NCBI GenBank assembly: GCA_016720775.1
Contig: JADKJX010000001.1
Span: 1,410,501 to 1,474,500 of the forward strand
Direction of reading: 5' to 3'
DNA length: 64,000 nucleotides
From: Chitinophagaceae bacterium
Lineage (GTDB): Bacteria; Bacteroidota; Bacteroidia; Chitinophagales; Chitinophagaceae
Position 1 is the first letter of the stretch; every line of letters begins with the position of its first letter. The notes under the pieces were generated by a model. It did not search any database and was not told the origin of the DNA. It was given only the letters and a program-made list of their open reading frames with translations. A program made the position numbers and the translations under genes. Shown one piece after another: positions 45,875 to 53,706 of the stretch.

Positions 45875-47206
45875 TTATTTATTACCGGAGGTTAAAAACC
45901 GGTAGTAGGCCAGTGAAATATTTTTACTGAACACAGCCTGTGACCAGGCCAGTTTCTGTTGTGAGAGCTGGGTTTGTGCCGAAAGAACATCTGTAGTATT
46001 TACAAGCCCCTGCAGGTACCTGTTTTGAAGTATGCGGAATGCTTCCTTGGCATAATCGATGGAAGCCTGTTGCTGTTTAATTTTAAAGTCCGCATCCATA
46101 TACTGCCGATACGTTTTATTCAGTTCAACCCGGCTTTCTTCTTTTAACTTATTGAGGTCTTCTTCCATTTTATTCCGTTCCAGTTTTTGTGTGGCAATCC
46201 TGGTTTTTGTTGCGTTTCCTTTAAAAATATCCCACGACAACTGAATGCCGGCCAGGTAAGCTCCTGAGCCAAACCCAAGCATTGCGTTATCATGTAACTG
46301 GTAATTGGCAAAGGCATTGACTTTTGGGAGGTAGCTCATTTTACTGCTTTTGATCATGAGGTCGTATGATGCAATGGCCGTTTCCATGGCTTTGAAATCA
46401 GCACGGTTTGTTGAAAATGTATCGATAACGGATCTGTCATTAAATGATATTGCTGTTTCTGTGCTGTACACAACACCGGTTGGTTTATTCATGAGCTGGT
46501 TTATATAATCCGATGTGTTCCTGATATTGCTTTTTATATCTGCCAGGTTTGTTTCTATAGTTTTTACCTGGACTTCCACATTCAGCAGGTCAGATTTCTG
46601 TAACAATCCCTGTTTATACCTGTCGTTGGTGAATTTGTAAATAGCTTTGGTTGTTTCAAGCGCTTCCTGTAATACTTGCTGGGCCTCATAAGCAAATTGC
46701 AATTGCAGGTAAGCCTGTTGCGATTGATAAATGATCTGTTCCCTGGTTCTTTGTGTTTTGAATTGGTAAACCTCTGTTTGCTTTAAAGCGCTTTTTCGCA
46801 TGTACAGCATATCCATGTTAAGGATTGGTTGTTGTACATTTAATTGGGTTATAAAATCAGGTTTACCAGACGGGTTATTTAACAAGGCGGGATCAAAATC
46901 CTGTTGTGAAACAGATTTTTGCTGCAGCTTAAATCCAAATACGTTCAGGGGATTATTGGAAGTTAAAGCCGAATAGGAAAGCCCCGCCTGGGGCAGAAAT
47001 ATAGCCTGTGTCTGTTTGTAGTTGGATGCAGCGATCTGTTCATCCATTTTAGCAAGCCGGATATTCTGATTATTGGACGTTGCCTGTGCGATCAGGTCAT
47101 TTAGCCGGAGCAACATCGTGCTGTCCTGTGCATCCGATTGTTGTGCAACAGTGATCAGTAAAACGAGTGAAAGTATTTGAAAAAATCGGGTATAGCTTTT
47201 TATCAT
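45875..47206 (-). CDS. TolC family outer membrane channel protein
   Basis: The 443-residue protein has a signal peptide and two similar halves of long helices with the TolC pattern. The second half carries LPKVNAFANYQLHD and LSWDIFKGNATKTRIATQKLERNKMEED, and RYLQGLVNTTDVLSAQTQL near the end. It forms the exit duct of the tripartite pump. It is first in the operon, with a promoter and a Crp/Fnr-type dyad just upstream. Confidence 0.93.
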   Translation of the reverse strand: MIKSYTRFFQILSLVLLITVAQQSDAQDSTMLLRLNDLIAQATSNNQNIRLAKMDEQIAASNYKQTQAIFLPQAGLSYSALTSNNPLNVFGFKLQQKSVSQQDFDPALLNNPSGKPDFITQLNVQQPILNMDMLYMRKSALKQTEVYQFKTQRTREQIIYQSQQAYLQLQFAYEAQQVLQEALETTKAIYKFTNDRYKQGLLQKSDLLNVEVQVKTIETNLADIKSNIRNTSDYINQLMNKPTGVVYSTETAISFNDRSVIDTFSTNRADFKAMETAIASYDLMIKSSKMSYLPKVNAFANYQLHDNAMLGFGSGAYLAGIQLSWDIFKGNATKTRIATQKLERNKMEEDLNKLKEESRVELNKTYRQYMDADFKIKQQQASIDYAKEAFRILQNRYLQGLVNTTDVLSAQTQLSQQKLAWSQAVFSKNISLAYYRFLTSGNK

Positions 47207-47224
47207 TTATAAGATAATTTCCGG

Positions 47225-47232
47225 CAAAACTA
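47225..47232 (-). promoter_or_regulatory. -7 promoter element of the tolC-MFP-RND operon
   Basis: On the minus strand this reads TAGTTTTG, an exact match to TAnnTTTG. Confidence 0.65.
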
Positions 47233-47253
47233 TCTTTATAAAGGGCCTCATAT

Positions 47254-47269
47254 TGTAACATTTATCACA
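47254..47269 (-). promoter_or_regulatory. Crp/Fnr-type dyad upstream of the efflux operon
   Basis: TGTAA-CATTTA-TCACA is close to the TGTGA-N6-TCACA Crp pattern, with one mismatch between the arms. Its centre (47261.5) is 29.5 bp upstream of the first base of the -7 element, which is near -41.5, the class II activator position. Confidence 0.55.
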
Positions 47270-47354
47270 TTGGTTTTATTTATTGCTTCGTGCTGGTTTG
47301 TGGCTGAAGAATTGAAACATGAAATTGGCGTGGAAAAAATTTCGGGGTGCCGTT

Positions 47355-48926
47355 TTACAGCCCATACTTATTTTTTATTGCTAATGCCTTATTATATACA
47401 TCATCATAGAACCGCACCGTTGCTGCAGCATCGGTCCATGCCGTATGATACAAAACAAAAACCGGGATCTTTTCTGTGGCGGGCACAATTATCGGCGACT
47501 GATTCTTTAAACAACCTTTTTGGGTGAGTGTATCAATGGCAATGGAATTTTCTTTTAAGATATAGCGGCCAAGTTCCATGGCTTTTTCAGTTCGCATGCA
47601 ACCATGACTGAAGTAACGCTTGTTGAGGCCGAAGAGGCTTTTGCCCGGTGTATCGTGCAGGTAAACACTGAAGGGATTGTAGAAATTAAGTTTTATCAAT
47701 CCCAATGCATTGTCGCAACCGGTTGACTGGCGAATTGTGTAAGGAAAGTTTCCGGCACTTAAGGAACCCCAGTTTACGCTGCCCGGGTCTACCACTTTGC
47801 CATTGCTGTTCAAAACCTGGTAATTGTTTGCATTGATGTAGCCAGGGTTCCGTTTAATGTGCGGCAACAATTCCCTGGTGGCGATCTTGTACGGTACATT
47901 CCAGTAAGGATACAGGATCACTTCGGTAATGGTGCTGGACAGCGTAGGAGTAGGGGTTGATCTTTTACCAACAATAATTCTTGATTCCATCACCGGTTTA
48001 TCGTGTTCGTACAGCAGCAACGTTGCCGAAGGAATGTTCACGATCACCACATGCTGTTCCTGTTTCATGCAATGAAGCCAGCGAAGGGTATTGAGTGTAA
48101 GCTTCAGCTCAGCGATCCTTGCCTGCAGCGGAACATTAAGTGCCTGTACTGTTGTGCTTCGCAGCGTTCCATCGCTTAAAAGGGAAAATAATTTCTGGGC
48201 TTCCTTCAATTTTGCTTTTGCGGCTGCTTCATTCAGTAACAGGGTATCGGAACTTAAGAATCCTAATTGATAAAGCCGGGTAAGCAATGGTTTATTGGTG
48301 CTGATGTTTTTTGATGCGGTTACATACACATCTTTAAAATTATCTGCAGCGATCATCTGCTGAAATAAATTCAGCTTCGACTTCACTGCCTTGTATTCTG
48401 CCTGCTTTGGTTCAAGTTCAGCCAGCATTTCGGTAAACCTGCCCAGGGTTAAATAGACATTAAGCAGTGCTCCTGCATTGTAGCAGGAAGGGATATATTT
48501 TAATCCATCATAAGAAACTGGTTCTGTTTTATTCCCCAGCATCACATCATGCAGGAAATGAATGGCGGCATCGGTGAATTTCAGTTCAGCCAGTAAAGAG
48601 TCATATTCATTGGCAGGGGCGAAGGGAACAGCAGAATAGGCTTTGAATAATTCAGGCTGGTAATCTTCCTGCACTAACCCGAATGTTTCTGAAGACTGTA
48701 TATTTTTTGCAAGCAATGAAAGGGCGCTGCTGTTTTGTTTTTCCAGCCAGGAAAATTCGTAGTTGTTCAGACTGTAAAATTCCTTTACCTCTTTTGGATA
48801 TTGAATTGAGGAAAAGGAAAACCCGGTGATAAACTCTTTCAGTTTGCCGGGGAAAGTCTGGGCACTAACAAATGCCGGAGAGAGAATAGCCAGTAAAATA
48901 AATATTGATCTCCTGTGAAAGGTCAT
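47355..48926 (-). CDS. L,D-transpeptidase with YkuD domain (YcbB-like)
   Basis: L,D-transpeptidases make 3-3 crosslinks in peptidoglycan or attach proteins to it. The ATG at 48926 overlaps the stop of the zinc-ribbon gene and gives a signal peptide (MTFHRRSIFILLAILSPAFVSA) and 523 residues. The long N-terminal region is the scaffold domain. The YkuD domain has VGKRSTPTPTLSS, YLHDTPGKSLFG and the active-site motif FSHGCMRTE with the nucleophilic Cys. It is the last gene of the YtxH-holin operon, which fits a role in envelope hardening under stress. Confidence 0.9.
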   Translation of the reverse strand: MTFHRRSIFILLAILSPAFVSAQTFPGKLKEFITGFSFSSIQYPKEVKEFYSLNNYEFSWLEKQNSSALSLLAKNIQSSETFGLVQEDYQPELFKAYSAVPFAPANEYDSLLAELKFTDAAIHFLHDVMLGNKTEPVSYDGLKYIPSCYNAGALLNVYLTLGRFTEMLAELEPKQAEYKAVKSKLNLFQQMIAADNFKDVYVTASKNISTNKPLLTRLYQLGFLSSDTLLLNEAAAKAKLKEAQKLFSLLSDGTLRSTTVQALNVPLQARIAELKLTLNTLRWLHCMKQEQHVVIVNIPSATLLLYEHDKPVMESRIIVGKRSTPTPTLSSTITEVILYPYWNVPYKIATRELLPHIKRNPGYINANNYQVLNSNGKVVDPGSVNWGSLSAGNFPYTIRQSTGCDNALGLIKLNFYNPFSVYLHDTPGKSLFGLNKRYFSHGCMRTEKAMELGRYILKENSIAIDTLTQKGCLKNQSPIIVPATEKIPVFVLYHTAWTDAAATVRFYDDVYNKALAIKNKYGL

Positions 48927-49192
48927 TACACTTTTTCTTTCTGCCAGCGTTTTAACCGGGGCAGCATGCTTAGTGAATTCTGAATAATACTTTCCGGCAG
49001 GTTCATCTTCTTCATCTGCGTAGTGATCAGTTCCTCCATTTGCGGGAGTGTCATCTCCGGGTTTACCAAAGCACCATCCTGGTAACAATACTTGCAGTAC
49101 TCGGTACTTTTTGATCCGCCTTTTTCTGTTCCGGCATCAGCTTCGTTGTCAATAGGCATTGTACAACTCTGGCAAATTAATTTCGGCATCAT
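48926..49192 (-). CDS. Zinc-ribbon domain protein
   Basis: The 88-residue protein begins MMPKLICQSCTMPIDNEADAGTEKGG-like with C-x2-C, followed by YCKYCYQDGALV with another C-x2-C, so four cysteines can bind one zinc. This fits the putative zinc-ribbon family zf-ribbon_2. The C-terminal half is helical. It overlaps the L,D-transpeptidase start by one base (TAATG) and is likely translationally coupled to it. Confidence 0.78.
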   Translation of the reverse strand: MMPKLICQSCTMPIDNEADAGTEKGGSKSTEYCKYCYQDGALVNPEMTLPQMEELITTQMKKMNLPESIIQNSLSMLPRLKRWQKEKV

Positions 49193-49220
49193 AAAATTTG
49201 TTTTAGTTTTTTGATCGAAT

Positions 49221-49511
49221 TTATTTCTTAAACCATTTACCGAACTTGTCTTTTAATTTATCCTCGGCCTTGCCGGCTAACCTGGAAGCAAACCTTGCCG
49301 CCATTTCCGATAAGACGCCCGAATCAGCCCGGTGACCGCTTTCTTTCTCCCCGGCGAAGCTTGAAAATACCTGCCCGGCAATGTTGGCTGGTTTAAGACT
49401 GTCTTTCACATCACGCCAGTCGTACCGGATCGCTTTTTCCAGTTCACATCGCCGCATTTTAAGCCGCTTTTTTTCTTCGTTTAGCTGCTTTGCGTTTTTA
49501 AATTTTTTCAT
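49221..49511 (-). CDS. Small helical protein of the holin operon, unknown function
   Basis: The ATG at 49511 gives a 96-residue, highly charged protein starting MKKFKNAKQLNEEKKRLKMR. It has a C-terminal helix ending in KLKDKFGKWFKK. It overlaps the end of the holin-family gene by 14 bp, so the two are cotranscribed. I recognise no domain. No signal peptide is visible; it may associate with the inner face of the membrane through its amphipathic helices. Confidence 0.65.
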   Translation of the reverse strand: MKKFKNAKQLNEEKKRLKMRRCELEKAIRYDWRDVKDSLKPANIAGQVFSSFAGEKESGHRADSGVLSEMAARFASRLAGKAEDKLKDKFGKWFKK

Positions 49512-49869
49512 CGGCATCCTCCTCTTCTTTAAATAGCTGCTGCAAAATGGCATTCATGATGGGCAGCTTTAGCAGCTTTTCCCTCATCGTCCAAACCAGC
49601 AGACCGATCAGTAAATAAATGCCCGCCACTATCAGGAATCCCCAGTAGTATTCACCGGTAAGTTTTGCAAAAACAAAGGCAAGGGCTACGCTCGTGAATA
49701 CAATAAAAAAAACAAACACCATTAATGCCACCGCCATGGCAATGATATTGGCAAGCACCCCCGATGTTTTTTCGGCAACATTTAATTTGGCCGATGCTAT
49801 GTGATTGTTCACATATTCCTTTACGTGTTCGGCCATTTCTTCTACTTTGGCAAATGTTTTTTCCATCAC
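49498..49869 (-). CDS. Phage-holin-like (Phage_holin_3_6) small membrane protein
   Basis: The 123-residue protein has a soluble N-terminal helix, then two membrane helices (IIAMAVALMVFVFFIVFTSV and GFLIVAGIYLLIGLLVW), and a charged tail. This is the putative actinobacterial holin-X / phage holin 3-6 pattern. No phage genes are nearby, and in Bacteroidota these proteins occur with YtxH genes, so a general envelope or stress role is more likely than lysis. Confidence 0.78.
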   Translation of the reverse strand: MMEKTFAKVEEMAEHVKEYVNNHIASAKLNVAEKTSGVLANIIAMAVALMVFVFFIVFTSVALAFVFAKLTGEYYWGFLIVAGIYLLIGLLVWTMREKLLKLPIMNAILQQLFKEEEDADEKI

Positions 49870-49896
49870 CTGGTATTTTGAGTTATGATTTGCGTG

Positions 49897-50121
49897 CTAT
49901 GCAAACTCTTCTACTTTCTCCTTTAAACCATCTTTCAGGTCATTCAGTTTTTCCATTCCTTTACCGAACTTGTTCTTTACGTCATCGGTTATTTTTTTAC
50001 CGCCGTCAACTATTTTCTTCCTGGTATCGGAGCCTTTATCCGGGGCAAATAAAATTCCCAATACAGCACCTGCGGCAACTCCGGCAGCAAGGGCAACCAA
50101 TATTTTACTGTTGTTTTTCAT
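49897..50121 (-). CDS. YtxH domain protein
   Basis: The ATG at 50121 gives MKNNSKILVALAAGVAAGAVLGILFAPDKG-like: one glycine-rich membrane helix followed by LFAPDKGSDTRKKI, the YtxH signature, then a helical tail. The 74-residue size is normal. YtxH proteins are general stress proteins in Firmicutes and common in Bacteroidota. It is the first gene of the five-gene operon down to the L,D-transpeptidase. Confidence 0.85.
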   Translation of the reverse strand: MKNNSKILVALAAGVAAGAVLGILFAPDKGSDTRKKIVDGGKKITDDVKNKFGKGMEKLNDLKDGLKEKVEEFA

Positions 50122-50160
50122 ATAAGTTAAGTTTACGTTTTCCCCGGTTAAACCGGTAGA

Positions 50161-50169
50161 CAAAGTTTA
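50161..50169 (-). promoter_or_regulatory. Putative -7 element of the ytxH operon
   Basis: On the minus strand this reads TAAACTTTG, the TAnnTTTG motif with one extra base between TA and TTTG. Dyad A (50193-50204) is centred 29.5 bp upstream of its first base. Confidence 0.45.
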
Positions 50170-50192
50170 TATTTTTTCCGCTGATCCTTCTA

Positions 50193-50204
50193 TGACAGAT
50201 GTCA
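50193..50204. promoter_or_regulatory. Fnr-type dyad A in the divergent ytxH/usp promoter region
   Basis: TGAC-AGAT-GTCA. The distance fits class II control of the minus-strand ytxH promoter. Confidence 0.6.
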
Positions 50205-50214
50205 GCATTTTTTT

Positions 50215-50226
50215 TGACACTAGTCA
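50215..50226. promoter_or_regulatory. Fnr-type dyad B in the divergent ytxH/usp promoter region
   Basis: TGAC-ACTA-GTCA, exactly 22 bp from dyad A. Its centre is 29.5 bp upstream of TAGGTTTA (50250-50257), the putative -7 element of the usp gene. Confidence 0.6.
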
Positions 50227-50249
50227 TTGCAGCCGCAGGCAGATGGGAA

Positions 50250-50257
50250 TAGGTTTA
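50250..50257 (+). promoter_or_regulatory. Putative -7 element of the usp gene
   Basis: TAGGTTTA differs from TAnnTTTG only at the last base. The ATG follows 10 bp later. Confidence 0.5.
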
Positions 50258-50267
50258 CAAAAAACTT

Positions 50268-51107
50268 ATGAAAAAGATCATCGCCGCTTTTGACGGCCTG
50301 AAATATTCACAAAGCACCCGTGACCATGCCATTGCACTGGCCAGGTCGGCGAAGATGCATATTACGGGTGTCTTTCTGGAAGACATTACCTACACCAGTT
50401 ATAAAGTATATGAGTTGATAACAAAAGACGGCGTATCGGATAAAAAACTGAAAGAGTTTGCAAAAAAGGATTTTGATGCCCGCAATAAAGCGGTGACTGA
50501 TTTTGAAAATGCCTGCCGCAAAGCCGGTGTGGCGTATAACGTTCATCATGACCGGAAAACGGCTTTGAAAGAATTGCTGCACGAAAGTATTTATGCCGAC
50601 CTGCTTGTAATTGACAGCAAGGAAACACTTACGCATTACGAAGAGAGTTCTCCCACCCGTTTTATCCATGAACTGCTTATTGATGTTCAATGCCCCGTGT
50701 TGCTGGTGCCTAAAAAATACAGGCCGGTACAGAAGATCGCTTTGCTGTATGATGGGAGGCCGTCATCGGTACATGCGGTGCGGATGTTCAGCTATTTATA
50801 CCCGGTGGCAGCGAATATACCCGTGGAAGTAGTTTCTGTGAAAGGCATGGGCAAGGATATGCATTTGCCCGACAGCAAATTAGTAAAGGAGTTTATAAAG
50901 TATCATTATCCAAAGGCAGTTTTTAAGGTACTGAAAGGTTTGCCGGAAATAGAAATTGTAAAACACCTGCAGGAAGAAAAGAAAAATGTGTTGGTGGTAC
51001 TGGGTGCTTACCACCGGGGAACGCTGTCCCGCTGGTTCAAGGCAAGTATGGCCGATGAACTGATGATCGAATTAAAAACTCCGCTGTTCATTGCACATAG
51101 TAAATGA
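50268..51107 (+). CDS. Universal stress protein, two tandem UspA domains
   Basis: The 279-residue protein has two UspA-like halves. The first begins MKKIIAAFDGLKYSQSTRDH and the second KIALLYDGRPSSVHAVRMF. The late VVLGAYHRGTLSRWFKAS keeps only part of the ATP-binding G-x2-G-x9-G-S/T motif, so nucleotide binding is uncertain. Tandem Usp proteins act in starvation, redox and low-oxygen stress. It has two Fnr-type dyads upstream and is divergent from the ytxH operon. Confidence 0.88.
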   Translation: MKKIIAAFDGLKYSQSTRDHAIALARSAKMHITGVFLEDITYTSYKVYELITKDGVSDKKLKEFAKKDFDARNKAVTDFENACRKAGVAYNVHHDRKTALKELLHESIYADLLVIDSKETLTHYEESSPTRFIHELLIDVQCPVLLVPKKYRPVQKIALLYDGRPSSVHAVRMFSYLYPVAANIPVEVVSVKGMGKDMHLPDSKLVKEFIKYHYPKAVFKVLKGLPEIEIVKHLQEEKKNVLVVLGAYHRGTLSRWFKASMADELMIELKTPLFIAHSK

Positions 51108-51116
51108 TCAGTTACT

Positions 51117-51458
51117 ATGAAAGCGCAGACACAACTTGTCGTCATAAAAATTGTTCATACCATTATCTGGCTTTTCTTCAATGCCGTGTTGTTCTATTTG
51201 TTTTATGCCGTAATTGTCAATAAGATTGATAAATGGGTCTGGATTGGGTTGGGGCTTTTTTTAATGGAAGGCATTGTGTTGCTACTGTTTAAAAATTTTT
51301 GTCCCCTTACTATTATTGCCCGCAGGTATTCCGGCTCTTTAAAGGCTAATTTTGATATTTACCTGCCGAACTGGTTGGCAAAGTATAATAAAATTATTTA
51401 CACAAGTCTGCTTGGAGTTATAATTTTGATCCTGGGGTATCGCTTATTGTCAAATTAA
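51117..51458 (+). CDS. Small membrane protein, unknown function
   Basis: The 113-residue protein has three likely membrane helices: IIWLFFNAVLFYLFYAVIV, WIGLGLFLMEGIVLLLF and IIYTSLLGVIILILGY. Between the second and third lies NFCPLTIIARRYSGS. The CPLT motif after a helix recalls DUF2784 proteins, but the match is weak. It starts 9 bp after the usp gene and is probably cotranscribed. Confidence 0.65.
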   Translation: MKAQTQLVVIKIVHTIIWLFFNAVLFYLFYAVIVNKIDKWVWIGLGLFLMEGIVLLLFKNFCPLTIIARRYSGSLKANFDIYLPNWLAKYNKIIYTSLLGVIILILGYRLLSN

Positions 51459-51466
51459 TAAACAAA

Positions 51467-52477
51467 TTGGATTCTATCACTCACATAGCGCTTGGTGCCT
51501 GCATCGGCGAAGCTTTTTTTGAAAGAGGTTTCGGGAAAAAAGCAATGATCTGGGGCGCCCTGGCGCAAAGCATTCCCGATATTGATTTTGTTGCCGGATT
51601 GTGGACGTCACCTGCAGGAGACCTGCTGGCGCACCGGGGATTCACCCATTCCATTTTATTTGCCCTGCTCATCATTCCGGTGTTTGCTTTATCGGCTGAT
51701 AAAATTCACCGGCCGCATAATATTGCATTCCGTACCTGGCTGTTGTTCTTTGCAACAGAAGTGTTCGTTCATTTATTCATAGATGCGTTTAATAATTACG
51801 GCATCGGCTGGTTTGAACCATTCAGCCATGCCCGCTATTCATTCAATACCATTTATGTGGCTGATCCGTTCTTTTCCCTGGTGCCGGGTATCGCATTGTT
51901 CATGCTCATCATTTTAAACAGGTTCAGTACCAGAAGAAGATTCTGGTGGCGGCTGGGACTCGTCGTTCCTTTTCTTTACCTGGGATATTGTACCATCAAT
52001 AAAATAAAAATAACAAGCGATGTGAACCAGGCTTTTGAAAAGCAACACATACCTCACGAACGGTATTTTACCACACCGGCACCTTTGCAAAACTGGTTGT
52101 GGTATGTGGTGGCGGGCAACGACAGCGGTTATTATGTTGGCTTCCGGTCGTTATTTGACAATAGGAAAGAAATCAGTTTTGAGTATTTCCCAAGAAATGA
52201 TTCGTTGCTTAAGCCGGTAGCCAATGATGAAGACATACATAAACTCATTCGTTTTTCGAAACAGTTTTATACGATTGAGAAATGGAATGATACCCTTGTA
52301 TTCAACGACCTGCGCTTTGGCCAGATCATTGGCTGGCAAAACCCCAAAGAGAGATTTGTGTTTCATTATTTTCTTCAATACCCCGCTGATAATAATATGG
52401 TGGTGCAGCGTGGCCGTTTTGCCGGGTGGAATTGGGAGGTTGCAAAGAATTTTCTGCGCCGGATAGGAGGCAATTAG
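51467..52477 (+). CDS. YdjM/DUF457-type metal-dependent hydrolase, membrane protein
   Basis: The 336-residue protein starts at a TTG (51467), giving MDSITHIALGACIGEAF, the standard beginning of this family. No ATG is available nearby. It has the motifs PDIDFV and HRGFTHSILFALL with conserved His and Asp, about five membrane helices, and a soluble C-terminal region. Proteins of this family (PF04307) are predicted zinc hydrolases of membrane lipids. It is cotranscribed with the usp gene and the small membrane gene. Confidence 0.85.
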   Translation: MDSITHIALGACIGEAFFERGFGKKAMIWGALAQSIPDIDFVAGLWTSPAGDLLAHRGFTHSILFALLIIPVFALSADKIHRPHNIAFRTWLLFFATEVFVHLFIDAFNNYGIGWFEPFSHARYSFNTIYVADPFFSLVPGIALFMLIILNRFSTRRRFWWRLGLVVPFLYLGYCTINKIKITSDVNQAFEKQHIPHERYFTTPAPLQNWLWYVVAGNDSGYYVGFRSLFDNRKEISFEYFPRNDSLLKPVANDEDIHKLIRFSKQFYTIEKWNDTLVFNDLRFGQIIGWQNPKERFVFHYFLQYPADNNMVVQRGRFAGWNWEVAKNFLRRIGGN

Positions 52478-52490
52478 TTTGCATTTTACA

Positions 52491-52517
52491 GGGATGCTCC
52501 CTTCCTCAGCATGACAG
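52491..52517. repeat. GGGATGCTCC...TTCCTCAGCATGACA dispersed repeat, copy 2
   Basis: Closely related to the copy at 36217-36243. It lies in the convergent gap between the hydrolase and PLD genes. Confidence 0.7.
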
Positions 52518-52538
52518 CTAAATTTGAATTACGTTCAA

Positions 52539-53698
52539 CTAAGCTTTGTGCTTAAAATAAAAAGTGAACAGGTAAAACACGGTTCGTATGAATTGGTAGG
52601 AGAGCCAACGGTTGAATTGTTTAAAAATATTTTTTGTCCGGATGTGCTGCTCAAAACTGATACGGGTACAATCTTTTCAATGATTCTGCACTGTTTGCCT
52701 GGTCTTTTTTGCAAACGATGGATTATGTACATCGAGGTTTAGCTCAATACTTGCGTAGGCGCTGATGTTATTTATATTGTAGGAACCGATCGTCATCCAT
52801 TCGTCATCACAAACAGCCATCTTGCCGTGGAGGATGGTTTTTTGATATTCATATAACTCAATGCCATTCCTCAACAGCCAGTCGTATAACCAGCGTTCGG
52901 CATTTTTCGCCACTTTCACATCCGAATTGCCGGCCGCGATCACCCGGATAGTTACACCCCGTTTTACTGCATTCACGATCTGCCTCCGAATGATTGTGCC
53001 GGGTAAAAAATAACTGCATAAAATGGTCACTTCCGATCTTGACTTACGCAGCATTTCAATATAAGTTGCCGATATCTGGTTCTTTCGCCTCACCCAGTCG
53101 TTGCGGCGCATCCGTACTTCACTTTGTTCTTCTGCCGGAAAATCAAAGCTGATCTTTTTTTCTTCGCAGGGCGTAATGCCCATGTTCACCGGGTAGCCCT
53201 TCCACGATTTCCAGCAAAGCACACAAAGTTCTTTTACGATCTCGCCTTCTGCATATAAGGCAAAATCAAGCCAGGCCGGCTTTCCCGGCATATCGTTATA
53301 ACGGTTGCTAACATTTACGCCACCTACCAATGCATACCTGGTATCAACCACCGTCATTTTATGATGCATGCGTCTTCCAAAATAAAAATTCCGGCTTTTA
53401 AAGACCGGTTCAAAAAAACGAAAATGGATCCCCGCATTTTCCAGCTCTTCAACAAATGCCTTCGACATCACCTGCGAGGCATAGCCATCGGCCATCAGGT
53501 AAACTTCCACCTTGCGCTGCACGGCTTCTTTCAGTGCATCCGCCACAAGCTTGCCTGTTTCATCATCATCATAAATATAGGTCTGCAGGTGTATGCTCTC
53601 TTTTGCATTCTTTATGAGCAGGAGCAGTTTATCAAAATAGCCTGCACCTCCCCGGATGAGTTGTACTTTATTCTGTATGATAAAATTATTTTTTATAG
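52539..53698 (-). pseudogene. Phospholipase D-type cardiolipin synthase with an in-frame stop and no clear start
   Basis: The enzyme family joins phosphatidylglycerol molecules or makes related phospholipids. Both catalytic HKD motifs are intact: HHKMTVVDTRYALVGG and HGKMAVCDDEWMTIGSYN. A TGA at 52677-52679 ends the main ORF, yet the same frame continues for 45 codons with the conserved family tail, including FNRWLSYQFIRTVFYLFTFY, to a TAG at 52539. At the other end, the conserved GYFDKLLLLIKNAKESIHLQ is readable back to about 53698 with no ATG, GTG or TTG. The first usable start is GTG at 53546, which would cut into the domain. It is either a decaying gene or carries sequence errors. Confidence 0.75.
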
Positions 53699-53706
53699 AG
53701 ATGATT

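Noticed and set aside
49498..49869. A prophage remnant suggested by the holin-like gene
   Set aside because: No other phage gene, integrase or attachment site is near; the gene belongs to a YtxH-type stress operon.
52677..52679. Reading the PLD-gene TGA as tryptophan, glycine or selenocysteine
   Set aside because: Other genes in the window use TGA as a normal stop (for example iscS-independent genes such as the Gfo-side and deacetylase genes), and no selenocysteine insertion structure was seen; nonsense change or sequence error is simpler.
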